Source: Sulfurovum sp.
GTDB lineage: Bacteria > Campylobacterota > Campylobacteria > Campylobacterales > Sulfurovaceae
Length of the DNA stretch: 64,000 bases
NCBI GenBank assembly: GCA_030949325.1
Contig: JAUZSQ010000089.1
Location: 1 to 64,000 of the forward strand
Direction: 5' to 3'
This document shows positions 39,468 to 48,736 of this stretch, piece after piece. Numbering within the stretch: position 1 is the first letter of the stretch; every line of letters starts with the position of its first letter. The notes beneath the pieces are model-generated. The model saw only the letters and a program-made list of their open reading frames with translations, was not told where the DNA came from and made no database searches. Both the position numbers and the translations under genes were made by a program.

Positions 39468-40472
39468 ATTGAAACTCTTGAAAGAGAGAAAGATGCAACT
39501 TCAAAAGCTGGGTGAAGTGATAGTAGAGAGAGACTTCGTCGTGGGAAAGCTAAAAAGCTCGGTATCCTCTAAAAGTAGAAAAGAACTACTGGAAACTGGG
39601 CTTGAAATATCCAAAAATACACAGCTAAAACTATTGAGTATTCCTAAGAGTTCAATCTATTATAAAGCAGTAGTACCATTCAGTAGTGATACAGGTCAAG
39701 AGATACTCAATGTGATAGATAAAATCTATACAAAGTATCCCTATTATGGACATAGAAGAGTGCATAAAATGTTAGGTAGATTTGGCTTTTACCATCGGAC
39801 GAAAGAAGGTTAGGACTGCAATGAAGCTCATGGGTATCATCGCCTTATATCCGAAGCCTAAGACAACCATAGCCAATAAAGAGCATCAGAAATATCCATA
39901 TTTATTGAAGGCATTTAAGAATGATAAAAATCAAGTGGTTATTGATAAACCCAATCAAGTTTGGAGTACCGATATTACCTATATCAAATTGGACAAAGGC
40001 TTTGTCTATTTGGTCGCAGTCATTGATTGGAACACCAAAAAGATACTCTCTTGGAAGCTCTCAAATACGATGGATGTATCACTCACAACTGGGGTACTGA
40101 AAGAAGCCTTGGAGAAGTATGATAAACCTGAGATATTTAACACAGACCAAGGTTCTCAATATACAGCAAAAGAGCATATTCAAATATTAGTTGATAACAA
40201 TATTTCTATTTCAATGGATGGAAAAGGAAGAGCGACTGACAATATTGTAATTGAACGATTTTGGAGGTCACTTAAATATGAAGATGTTTATCCTCAAAGC
40301 TACTCGACCATCAAAGAAGCTAGAACAAGGGATAGGAAAGTATATCAATATTTACAACACAGAAAGACTTCATCAAACTTTGGACTATGCTACTCCTGAT
40401 GAAATGTATTTTAAAGGGGTGAATAATCAGGTATTTCAGAGTAGGGAAATGTTACTAGATGTAGCATCCTGA
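39430..40472 (+). pseudogene. IS3 transposase OrfB, several frameshifts
   Basis: DDE integrase (rve) core in pieces: VWSTDITYIKLDKGFVYLVAV (first Asp), FNTDQGSQYTAKEH (second Asp) and NIVIERFWRSLKYEDVY (Glu). The N-terminal HTH_21 part (GISKNT to YPYYGHRRVHKML) is in one frame to 39813. The core is in the next, and the C-terminal YNTERLHQTLDYATPDEMY in a third. Breaks lie near 39495, 39795 and 40315. An extra T near 39795 accounts for one. Probably inactive as read, unless these are sequence errors. Confidence 0.83.
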
Positions 40473-40520
40473 GGTGGAATAAGGAATTGGATTTTATTGG
40501 TCTTGACTTTGGGGTACATT

Positions 40521-40598
40521 TTATTTTTACGCAATAGCAAATGTATTTGTGGCAGTGGAGAAAAATACAAACGCTGTTGTTTTATAAAGATAAGCTAG
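40521..40598 (+). pseudogene. C-terminal SEC-C remnant of the IS-split YchJ-like gene
   Basis: Directly after the IS3 right end and TTAT repeat, one frame reads FLRNSKCICGSGEKYKRCC, then FIKIS and TAG at 40596. CxCGSGxKYxxCC is the textbook C-terminal SEC-C motif of YchJ proteins. Joining to the N-terminal piece (EFY|FLRNSK) needs one extra base in the T-run at the junction. It has no start signal of its own. Confidence 0.8.
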
Positions 40599-40630
40599 AA
40601 AAGTGAGGCTAGATTAGGGGACTAAAGCAC

Positions 40631-41209
40631 TTATCTTCCCCCATGAATCATATCAGAAACACTCCCTTTTGCATCTGTATTTTCTGCGATAATCACCCCA
40701 ATAATATGTAAAGGTACAAAATATAGTACGGCATTAAAGACGAGTTCATGTATCTCTTTGATATCATGGGCTGTACTTTTGACCAAGCCTAATTCTTGAT
40801 AAAAATGCATAATAAGACCTGAGAGAGCCATGAATCCTAAGACAATATAAAGCAGAGTATAGCCTAGAGTGACGAGCTTTTTATGCAAAGTCTTTTGGCT
40901 AAAATCTTGATAGTTTTGTCTGCCACTTTGGGTAAAAAATAAGACGATTCTCCAAATAAGCAAAGCTGTCAAGGCATAGCCCAAAAGAATATGCCACTCC
41001 CACATAGGAGCACGTATCGCCTTTGCCAAGACCTTGGCTTGTACTTCTGTGACTTCGATATTGATATGAGAGAGTTGTTGTAAGAGGATATGTGAATTGT
41101 CTCTCCATGATAAAAAAGTCTTGCGTAACAATACCGTAGCCAACAATCCCAAGACAACCAAAGCATGAATCCAATGCCATATTCTAAAATCTAATCGCCA
41201 TTTGTACAT
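40631..41209 (-). CDS. Cytochrome b561-type membrane protein
   Basis: 192 residues with four membrane helices and histidines placed for two b haems: IWHWIHALVVLGLLATVLL, EWHILLGYALTALLIWRIV, LYIVLGFMALSGLIMHFY and LYFVPLHIIGVIIAEN. Fits the cytochrome b/b6-like family that serves as quinone-linked electron carrier for hydrogenases or soluble partners. No partner reductase gene is adjacent. It converges with the YchJ remnant. Confidence 0.8.
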   Translation of the reverse strand: MYKWRLDFRIWHWIHALVVLGLLATVLLRKTFLSWRDNSHILLQQLSHINIEVTEVQAKVLAKAIRAPMWEWHILLGYALTALLIWRIVLFFTQSGRQNYQDFSQKTLHKKLVTLGYTLLYIVLGFMALSGLIMHFYQELGLVKSTAHDIKEIHELVFNAVLYFVPLHIIGVIIAENTDAKGSVSDMIHGGR

Positions 41210-41269
41210 ATCTTAGCCTTTTATAATAGTGAATACTCTATTATATCACTAAAAGAAAGAAGCATAGCA

Positions 41270-41500
41270 ATGGAAATAAAAAAAGGCATCTATCAACACT
41301 ACAAAGGTGAAAAATACGAAGTCTATATGACCGTACAACACTCAGAAACCGAAGAATGGATGGTAGTCTATAAAGCCCTCTATGGGGAGCAAGGCATGTG
41401 GGTACGACCTTATGATATGTTTGTAGAAGCAGTGGAGGTTCGTGGGGAGAGAGTGCCTAGGTTTGGGTATGTTGGCGATAAGGGAGAGGGAAATAGATGA
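41270..41500 (+). CDS. DUF1653 family protein
   Basis: 76 residues matching the DUF1653 pattern throughout: GIYQHYKGEKYEVYMTVQHSE, VYKALYGEQGMWVRPYDMF and ERVPRFGYV. Function of the family is unknown. AAAGAAAGAAG precedes ATG 41270. Its stop overlaps a 38-codon ORF by 4 bp. Confidence 0.85.
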   Translation: MEIKKGIYQHYKGEKYEVYMTVQHSETEEWMVVYKALYGEQGMWVRPYDMFVEAVEVRGERVPRFGYVGDKGEGNR

Positions 41501-41613
41501 AAATTGAGCAAGTAAAATCAGCAAAGAACATAGAGGAACTCAGGCGATGTTCTATATGCCACAAAAAGAACAAGCTATCAAGATACAGATTCTTTAATCA
41601 GAGGGTGGCTTAG
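41497..41613 (+). CDS. Possible 38-residue ORF with CxxC
   Basis: Starts in an ATGA overlap with the DUF1653 gene and reads MKIEQVKSAKNIEELRRC then SICHKKNKLSRYRFFNQRVA. A CSIC pair could bind metal, but the ORF may only be a fragment of a longer lost protein. No family recognised. Confidence 0.3.
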   Translation: MKIEQVKSAKNIEELRRCSICHKKNKLSRYRFFNQRVA

Positions 41614-41654
41614 AGGGTATTTTGGCTAGGGTGTTGACTTTAGCTAAAGCAATT

Positions 41655-43574
41655 TTAAACCTCTTTCAACCCCACCAAAAGCTCCGAAAACACAGAAGCC
41701 CTTTCTTTCTTATTTTCGTGTGTCATGTTATAAAGTATTTCGCTTAGTTTTAGGGGGATGTTTGGGTTGAGTTTGTGGGCTGTGTCTCTTTTGATGCTTG
41801 TGGGTTTGAGCATGTTTGCATTCAGTCCTATGACGGAATCGTAGCGTTTTTCGTTTGTGAGTAGTTTGTAGAGTTTTAGTCCAAAGTTGAAGAGTTCGTA
41901 TTCTTCTCTTTTGCTTGATTTGGGTTCTGCTTCTAGTTCAAAAGGGATGTGTAGAGAGAGCTTTTCATTGAGGATGTAATTGATTTTGGTATAAAATCCT
42001 AAGGCTTGGAATGAGTAGTTTCTTGAGAGAAACCTATTGTCAAAGGCTTCGTAGGTTTCGCTTCTTAGCTTGTGCGTGGCATAGGTTTGTAGTAGGTATT
42101 TGATATGGTATTTGGCTTCTGTGATAGGGAGTGCTTTGTGTAAGATATGGGCTTCTTTGGCTTCTCGCGTGATTTTACCTCCGATGAAGATATGTACGCC
42201 ATCAACGCGTGTGCCATCACTGAGTTTCGCCTTGCATCCTTCTAGCCCTATATCAGCGATACCGTGGACTCCACAGCCCTTGGGACAGGCAGACCAATTC
42301 ATACGTACAGAGGCATTTTCTATAGGGACTTCAGAACTAAGATAATGTGCCATTTCTATGGCATCAGGCTTATTGGGGATGACTCCAAAGCTACAAGTCG
42401 CAGTTCCTGCACAGGCTATCATATCTGCAAAGTAGAGGTTGTTAAACTGTGCATAGTGGGTGATGAGGTCTTGACTTTCAAATGCTTCAAGGTTTTCTTT
42501 GTCTATATTTACGATATAAATATTTTGGTCATAGCTCAGTCTTAAATCCCCTGAACCAAAAGACTCTGCTAAGTAAGTAGCATCTATGAGGTGTGAACCT
42601 GTATAAATACCCGAAGGCACGATGATTTTATAATTGAACTTAGCATTTCGTCCTAGTACTTTGTTTGAACCTAGTGCGATATTTTGAGACTGCACCATCG
42701 TAGTCCCTGCTGTAGTAAAGTCTGTTTCTGCTTCTGCTTTTACTGCCTCTATAAAGTTGTCTATCCCCACATCATTGATGAGAAAGACCAAACGGTTTTT
42801 GTTTCTATTGTCTCTGTAGCCGTAATTTTTGAAGACCGTGAGTAGTGACTCAAAAAACAGAGGCACTTCATGACTTTGCACAAAAAGGTTTGCATCTTGT
42901 GACTGCATACCCACCCTTGCACCAAGATAAATATTGAAGCCAAAAATACCATCTTTTTGAGCCAAGATAAAGTTACAATCATGACCATAAATATTACATG
43001 AGTTGGAGAGTGAGCCTAATATGCCTGTGTTAAATTTCCGTGGCAATACAGAAAGCCATTCGGGATTTTCTCCAAAGATAGCTTGTAATTTATCTATGAT
43101 GGGTTTAGTCTCAATAATATTGTCATAGGCAATGCCATCAAGTGGGTCGGTGACAATATTACGAGGATTATCAACACCTGTTTGAAAAGTGGAGATGCCT
43201 ACGTCTTGTAGTGCTTCGAGTACTTTGGCTATATCTTCTATCTTTAAATAACGCAGTTCTATTTGCATACGTGTGGTGATGTCTATGTAGTCATTGCCGT
43301 ATTTTTTGGCTACTTCACCGATGCGTAGTGCTTGTGCATTATTGAGTTGCCCAGCAGGAATACGCACACGAAGCATGAAGTCTTCGCCTTTGTCAAAGAG
43401 TCCAAAACATTTGAGGAAATACGTCGAGTCTTCTTTGGCTAAACCTTCATATCCATCCGAAGCAATTTGGGCTAGTTTGGCATGTACATCCATAGGCATT
43501 TTAAGTGCTTTGGTGATTTCTACTTTATTGACTTTTTTACTTCGTGCTTCTTTGGCTTTTTCCAAAATACTCAT
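41655..43574 (-). CDS. Sirohaem/4Fe-4S nitrite or sulfite reductase
   Basis: 639 residues, two ferredoxin-like half-domains followed by sirohaem domains. The cofactor Cys set is present: ACAGTATCSFGV (C-x5-C) and WSACPKGCGVHG (C-x3-C). MLRVRIPAGQLN and YIDITTRMQIELRYL form the first half; a second RLSYDQNIYIVNI segment is in the other half. Start ATG 43574 is set by AAAGGAAATC; the frame is open further upstream. It overlaps the sirohaem synthase gene by 4 bp, fitting cofactor supply. Whether nitrite or sulfite is the natural substrate cannot be decided. Confidence 0.9.
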   Translation of the reverse strand: MSILEKAKEARSKKVNKVEITKALKMPMDVHAKLAQIASDGYEGLAKEDSTYFLKCFGLFDKGEDFMLRVRIPAGQLNNAQALRIGEVAKKYGNDYIDITTRMQIELRYLKIEDIAKVLEALQDVGISTFQTGVDNPRNIVTDPLDGIAYDNIIETKPIIDKLQAIFGENPEWLSVLPRKFNTGILGSLSNSCNIYGHDCNFILAQKDGIFGFNIYLGARVGMQSQDANLFVQSHEVPLFFESLLTVFKNYGYRDNRNKNRLVFLINDVGIDNFIEAVKAEAETDFTTAGTTMVQSQNIALGSNKVLGRNAKFNYKIIVPSGIYTGSHLIDATYLAESFGSGDLRLSYDQNIYIVNIDKENLEAFESQDLITHYAQFNNLYFADMIACAGTATCSFGVIPNKPDAIEMAHYLSSEVPIENASVRMNWSACPKGCGVHGIADIGLEGCKAKLSDGTRVDGVHIFIGGKITREAKEAHILHKALPITEAKYHIKYLLQTYATHKLRSETYEAFDNRFLSRNYSFQALGFYTKINYILNEKLSLHIPFELEAEPKSSKREEYELFNFGLKLYKLLTNEKRYDSVIGLNANMLKPTSIKRDTAHKLNPNIPLKLSEILYNMTHENKKERASVFSELLVGLKEV

Positions 43575-44833
43575 CTGATTTCCTTTAATTGTTCTGGATA
43601 GTTTACGACTTCGCCAAAGACAATAATCGCAGGTCTTTGGGCATGTTTTGCTTCTTGTGCTAGGTTTTGTAGTGTAGTAATGATAACGCTTTGTGTGGCA
43701 CGACTGGCATGAGAAATAATGGCACAAGGTTTTTTCTCGTCTATGCCATATTCTTGGGCATAGTCTTGTATCTCTTTGGCACGAGAAAGCCCCATAAGGA
43801 CGACTACGGTATGGTGTTTGAACTTAAGCTGTTCTATCCATTCAAGATTCAAAGATGCACCTTGAAGATGGGCAGAGACTACGCTAAATGATTGTGCAAT
43901 CCCTCTAGCAGTCAGAGGAATATTTGCCATAAGAGGGGCAGAAATGGCAGAAGATATTCCTGCGATGACTTCTGTTTTTATCCCTTTGGCATGGAGATAT
44001 GCCAATTCTTCTGCACCTCGTCCATAGATAAAAGGGTCTCCTGATTTGAGCCTTGCAACGCTATAGCCTTCCTTGACATATTGTAATATAAGGCTATGTA
44101 TTTCTTCTTGGGGTTTGCTATGAAAGCCCTTTTCTTTGCCTACAAAGACTTTGTGGGTCTTCGTTGGGAGAAGCTCCATAATCTCATCTGAGATGAGGTG
44201 GTCATAGAGGACAACTTCTACGCTTTGTATTATTTTGTAGGCTTTGAGTGTGAGTAATTCAGGGTCACCCAAACCACAACCCACGAGATAAACTTTGGTC
44301 TGCATTTTTTGCAAAGTTTCTAAAGTTTCTTCTTTGTTAATGATACCTTGGCTTCGTTTATCTGAGAGTTTTTGCATAAAGCTATCTAGGTCTTGGGGAA
44401 TCTGCTTTTCACAGAGGTCACGAAAATGTTGGGCGAGGGTAGGACTAGCTCCAGAACTTGATACGGCGATTTGCAAAGGTCTATTCGCAGTTAATGCCAT
44501 AAAATAAAAGTCACAATAGGCAGGTTTATCTACAATATTGAGTAAAATATCGTGATGCTTTTTATAAGTCAAAAGCATTTGAGCCACGCACTCTTCACCA
44601 CTTGCATCTATAATAATAAAAGTATCGCCGATGTCATTTAGGCTAAAAGACTTTTCTCTAATATAGGCACAATAAGAATGCATTTGTGGCTGAATAACTT
44701 CTGCAATGACCGAAAAATGTATATTATTATCAAACAATACTTTTGCCTTTTGTAAGGCTACTGTTCCTGCCCCTATCAAGAGTATTTGAGGGGATTTTAA
44801 TAATATAGGTAAAGTGCTTCTATTTTTTAGCAT
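43571..44833 (-). CDS. cysG: Sirohaem synthase (Met8-like plus uroporphyrinogen-III methyltransferase)
   Basis: Fusion of 420 residues. The N-terminal dehydrogenase/ferrochelatase part has ILLIGAGTVALQKAKVLFD and VSSSGASPTLAQHFRDL. The C-terminal SUMT has VYLVGCGLGDPELLTLKA, RLKSGDPFIYGRGAEELAY and GISSAISAPLMANIPLTARG. Together they turn uroporphyrinogen III into sirohaem. Translationally coupled to the reductase downstream, which needs this cofactor. Confidence 0.93.
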   Translation of the reverse strand: MLKNRSTLPILLKSPQILLIGAGTVALQKAKVLFDNNIHFSVIAEVIQPQMHSYCAYIREKSFSLNDIGDTFIIIDASGEECVAQMLLTYKKHHDILLNIVDKPAYCDFYFMALTANRPLQIAVSSSGASPTLAQHFRDLCEKQIPQDLDSFMQKLSDKRSQGIINKEETLETLQKMQTKVYLVGCGLGDPELLTLKAYKIIQSVEVVLYDHLISDEIMELLPTKTHKVFVGKEKGFHSKPQEEIHSLILQYVKEGYSVARLKSGDPFIYGRGAEELAYLHAKGIKTEVIAGISSAISAPLMANIPLTARGIAQSFSVVSAHLQGASLNLEWIEQLKFKHHTVVVLMGLSRAKEIQDYAQEYGIDEKKPCAIISHASRATQSVIITTLQNLAQEAKHAQRPAIIVFGEVVNYPEQLKEIR

Positions 44834-45009
44834 GATTATCCCTCTTTAAATTCATAGTATTATAGCTTATAAGATAAAAGAGAAGGTATAAAGGAGTGAT
44901 TACTTTTTATATAATTTCTGAATTGGACATTTTTTTGATGCCTCATACTTTTACCTAAGGCATAGGATTTGTGTTATACTATGTAATATTTTACATACAA
45001 AGGCATAAA

Positions 45010-45183
45010 ATGGTAGCATATAGAAGAGATGAAATTATATCAGCGAGTGAGATGGCAAGAGGTTTTTCCTCTGTCTTAAATGAGTTAATCCAATACACAA
45101 AAGAAAGATTTGTAATTTCTAAAAACAATAAACTAGAAGCCGTCATCGTCCCCATAGAAGAGGGTATGGGAAGTGTATGCTAA
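45010..45183 (+). CDS. Phd/YefM-type antitoxin, orphan
   Basis: 57 residues: VAYRRDEIISASEMARGFSSVLNEL resembles the Phd DNA-binding start, and ERFVISKNNKLEAVIVPIEE is the usual Phd strand before the toxin-binding tail. The expected tail after PIEE (YERL...) is missing, the frame ending in GMGSVC, so the toxin-binding region is truncated or frameshifted. No toxin gene follows; an IS4-type element begins 61 bp downstream. A TATACT -10 box stands at 44983-44988. Confidence 0.65.
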   Translation: MVAYRRDEIISASEMARGFSSVLNELIQYTKERFVISKNNKLEAVIVPIEEGMGSVC

Positions 45184-45243
45184 TGCTTCTTTGAGGGTTT
45201 GAAATACTATGATGCTAGAATAGTATGATATTTTTTGTAATAA

Positions 45244-46696
45244 CAATACCTTAGCCAAAAACACTCCCTAAGACACCCTCTCACGAGAGTGAATCGCCCC
45301 TAAATTCGCAATCTTAATGGATACCTTCTGAATTAAATACTCGTTAGCTAAATGGGGAAGCAATTTAAATACCTCTTTGACGTATTTAAGCCCGTGATAG
45401 TGGGCTTTTAGGTCAAGAATACTCATCTCATTCATATCAGAATTTTGGCGTAATCCATGAGAGAAATTGACCATAAAAGTAGAGAGATTTGCCCAATTAT
45501 GGATAGGTATTTTCTTAATGTTCATAGAATCCTCCATTCCCCAATACTGCTTGGCATCTCTAAAGACAAATTCAATCTGAAAGCGAAGTGAATAGTAATC
45601 AATAACCTTTTCATAGTCCAATGTTAACTCGGTAGAAAAGAGATTCACATGAGAGATTTTACCTGTGCTTAAATTTCTCTTTTGGATAATCACAACATTG
45701 AGAGTATCAGCAAATTTACGATGGGACATTTCCATTTGATAAATTCTTGTTTGGATATTCTTATCTTCGTCTATGCTATCTGCTTTTAGATAGTCTTTTG
45801 GAATGTTATCATAGTCAATAGCATCTCCATATTTCCTAGGAGCTCCTCTTCCTGAATACTCTCTACTATAAGGAAATAGCAGTGCAGAATTTTTTTTTGA
45901 AGTTTGGAAATGATATGTAATCCACATTGCCTCACCATTTGTACAGCAGGATTATTTCCAAATGCTCCATCAAAGACAAAATAGACAATATCAATATGCT
46001 TGTCAATCCGTTTAAGTGCCTTGTTTACGGACTCTTGGACAAATTTTAGATAGGGAGAGAGTTCAATATCTTTTTTATCTTGATTCCCACTTCCTTTAGG
46101 TCTTCCGACTTTAGCATCCTTTTTTTTCTTACTCTTCTTCACACTTTTATCTTTGATACAACCTTCTTTTTTTGTCTCGCACTATCTGTTCTGTACTTAG
46201 TGGATAGGCTTTTCTTGTCTCTACGCTTATCAACGAAAGATTGAGAAATGCCAAACTTTTTATCACTTGATTTTGGATAGAAGAATAAAACCTATCTACC
46301 CCATAAGTATGCTTCCCACTTTTGCTTACTACTACTTCATCTCCACCCAAAAGATAGATTGAACCCTTTTTTGTTAAATGCGTTTTGATAAACATCCAAT
46401 TGATTTCTTCCCAATTTATCTTTGAATGAAAGAAGCGTGTAATTGTCCGATAACTCCCTCCTTTTTCACTCCATCTGCTCAATCCTAACATTGTAATCCG
46501 TCCTCGCATTGAGAGCAAGGCTTGGATGATTATTTCTAGTTGTTTATGCTTGTTTTTTGCAATTATAGGTGCGATACATCTTAAGAGTGTTATAATTTCT
46601 GTCATGGGATAACTTTATGTTTTTTTGGTTTAAGATTATAGCAGTTATCTCATGACCTCTCTTTATTTTTGGCTTTGCTTTTTGGCTAAGGTATTG
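45244..46696 (-). mobile_element. Second IS4-type insertion sequence, 1453 bp
   Basis: Perfect 18-bp inverted repeats CAATACCTTAGCCAAAAA at 45244-45261 and its complement at 46679-46696 enclose one broken transposase gene. No direct repeat was found at the flanks, so one edge may have been lost or rearranged. Different in sequence from the IS4-type element at 17.6 kb. Confidence 0.85.
45268..46605 (-). pseudogene. IS4-type transposase in three frames
   Basis: N-terminal piece (46605-46147) has YLLGGDEVVVSKSGKHTYGVDRFYSS with the first Asp and SLAFLNLSLISVETRKAYPL. The middle piece (46142-45786) has a basic linker and FVFDGAFGNN, probably the second Asp. The C-terminal piece (45927-45268) has DYYSLRFQIEFVFRDAK, the YREK signature (Y-x2-R-x3-E-x6-K). 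One base change in length near 46145 and one near 45900 would restore about 445 residues. Confidence 0.82.
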
Positions 46697-46786
46697 AGGC
46701 ATAGAAACCCCTTTTTAATTTTTGAACTATTATATCGAAAGTTTTAGATGAATAATACCCAAAGCCAAAATCTACTATAATAAAAA

Positions 46787-48736
46787 ATGTTAATACCTAG
46801 TACAATCACAGCTACCAAAACCCTTATTCATGCGATGGCACTCCTTATGCTTACCTTGGCATTGAGTCTTGCTAGTTATTATTTGTATAGTCCTTTTTTA
46901 CGTGAGCTGACACTCGCTGTGATGATTTTGGCTTTGTTTGTGTTGTTTTATGCCATGTATCAAGACTTAAAACAGAGCTGTTATGCTTCTTGGGTGATTG
47001 TAGGTATTTTGCTAATTCTGTTGGGTTTGTATTTTGTACAAAGAATGGAACTACATCGTTTTGATTTTATGGTGGGGGATGCTTCTGATTATTTTGCAGC
47101 AGGGATTTGTGCTGTGACTTATAGTCAAGATATAGGGTATATTTTGCCTCTTTCTGCTACTTTTACGGCTATAGGTTATGCTATTTTTGGTATTGAGTAT
47201 GCCTTGCTTCCTTATGTGATATTTTATGCCTCTAGTATTCCTCTATTTTATTTCCTCTTTCGTTTGTTTGGACTCTCTCGTCTTATAGCGTTGATGATGA
47301 CCCTTCTCATGATTGTCTTGCCTTTGAGTATTTGGTATGCCAAGTCTTCTTTTTCGGAAACACTTTGGCAGATACTGCTTTTTGTTTTTGTACTCAATAG
47401 TTATTTTATATTACAACAACCGCGTATTGGCTTGATTCAGCTATTTATACTGCTACTCATCCTCGGACTCGCTCCTCTTTTGCGTGTCGAAGGGGTATTT
47501 TTTTATGCCTTGCTTCTCTTTCTTTTACTCTACCACTTTTGGAAATTCCAACACTTTTTTAGTATGCTATGGCTCTCTTTTGGCTTCTTTATACTTGCTA
47601 TTTCTATACATATTAGCCTCTATCTGCGTCCCTCTTATCTCTTGGATAGACAGTATAGCCGTATCTTAGCCGATGCTACCCAGCAGAATGTCATGCTATG
47701 GCTTTATAGTTTGGCTCTGCTGTTTTTTGTCTTTATTTTCCTATGGTCATATAGCAAAAAATATATGAGGAAGTACCCTATCTCTAGGTGGATTGTCCTC
47801 CTTAGCCTTGTGAGTAAAGGCTTATTGGCATATATCTATTCAGTCAAAAAAGATGTAGACTTTATAGATATGCTTTGTCTCAATGAATATGGTTTTGCCT
47901 TGGGTAACTTCGGATGGGTACTAAGTAGTCTTATGATAGTAGGTATGCTTTTACTCTATATTCGTGCCTATAGTGGTGAAGATATGGCTGTGATTTTTGT
48001 CGTGATTTATAGCGTGTTTTATCTCCCTTTCCTCATGCAATCGGTGAGGTTTGAGGATGCTCATGCCTTTTTGTTTTATTGGAACCGTTACTATTTTTCG
48101 GTCTTGATGGTAGTCCATATCTTTGCCTTGGGTCTCATCTTACAATATGCCTATACTCTCATGCACAAAATCATGCACTATTCACGTACTATGAAGCCCC
48201 TCTTTATACTAGGTCTTGTTTTACTCTTAGGACTTTCTTTTGATACCAAGCTACATCAAATAGTTGTCAAAGAATCCCATCTCAAAGGCTCTTATGCCTT
48301 GTATCCATGGGTACAAAAGTATGTAGGACGACAAGGTATCTCTCTTGTTACCCAAGCAGGGGTTATTTATACCCAAAATGCTAGACCTGAGGGACGCCAA
48401 CAGATAGAATACCTCATCGGCAGAACCTTTAGCCTCTACAAGATGCCTATCAAAGGACATCATAGCATTCCTAGCCAAAGCGACTTTCCTTATGCCTATC
48501 CTCTACATCATGCCAAAGCCAAGTTTGTGCTTTGTGTGGCACAAGAACCTTGCCTACTAGACAATCCTGCCTTAGTCAAGCTTGATAGTCTAGTCTTGCC
48601 TTTGGAGTGGAGAGAACACTTTGGACTAGCTACTGATGCCAAGCAGAACCATGAGTATAGACTCAGCCACTCTCTAGTCCAAAAGCGTACCCTATATGCT
48701 ACCCTTTATAAGGTCATGAAATATCCAAAACCTTAA
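46787..48736 (+). CDS. Polytopic membrane glycosyltransferase-like protein
   Basis: 649 residues with about 12 membrane helices and an extramembrane C-terminus. The first loop holds DFMVGDASDYFAAGI, whose Asp residues resemble the acidic site of GT39/GT-C enzymes using lipid-linked sugars. It ends with a soluble region (YPLHHAKAKFVLCVAQEPCLL). TATAAT at 46776-46781 is so close to ATG 46787 that the mRNA may be leaderless. The 3' end overlaps the convergent GT2 gene by 4 bp. Sugar and acceptor unknown. Confidence 0.65.
   Translation: MLIPSTITATKTLIHAMALLMLTLALSLASYYLYSPFLRELTLAVMILALFVLFYAMYQDLKQSCYASWVIVGILLILLGLYFVQRMELHRFDFMVGDASDYFAAGICAVTYSQDIGYILPLSATFTAIGYAIFGIEYALLPYVIFYASSIPLFYFLFRLFGLSRLIALMMTLLMIVLPLSIWYAKSSFSETLWQILLFVFVLNSYFILQQPRIGLIQLFILLLILGLAPLLRVEGVFFYALLLFLLLYHFWKFQHFFSMLWLSFGFFILAISIHISLYLRPSYLLDRQYSRILADATQQNVMLWLYSLALLFFVFIFLWSYSKKYMRKYPISRWIVLLSLVSKGLLAYIYSVKKDVDFIDMLCLNEYGFALGNFGWVLSSLMIVGMLLLYIRAYSGEDMAVIFVVIYSVFYLPFLMQSVRFEDAHAFLFYWNRYYFSVLMVVHIFALGLILQYAYTLMHKIMHYSRTMKPLFILGLVLLLGLSFDTKLHQIVVKESHLKGSYALYPWVQKYVGRQGISLVTQAGVIYTQNARPEGRQQIEYLIGRTFSLYKMPIKGHHSIPSQSDFPYAYPLHHAKAKFVLCVAQEPCLLDNPALVKLDSLVLPLEWREHFGLATDAKQNHEYRLSHSLVQKRTLYATLYKVMKYPKP

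Larger units (their letters stand above)
39170..40520 (+). mobile_element. IS3-family insertion sequence, 1351 bp
   Basis: Ends carry imperfect inverted repeats beginning AATGTACCCCA (left, 39170) and its complement finishing GGGGTACATT (right, to 40520). A 4-bp duplication TTAT flanks it (39166-39169 and 40521-40524), within the 3-5 bp usual for IS3. It carries an orfA and a broken orfB. It splits the YchJ-like gene. Confidence 0.9.
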
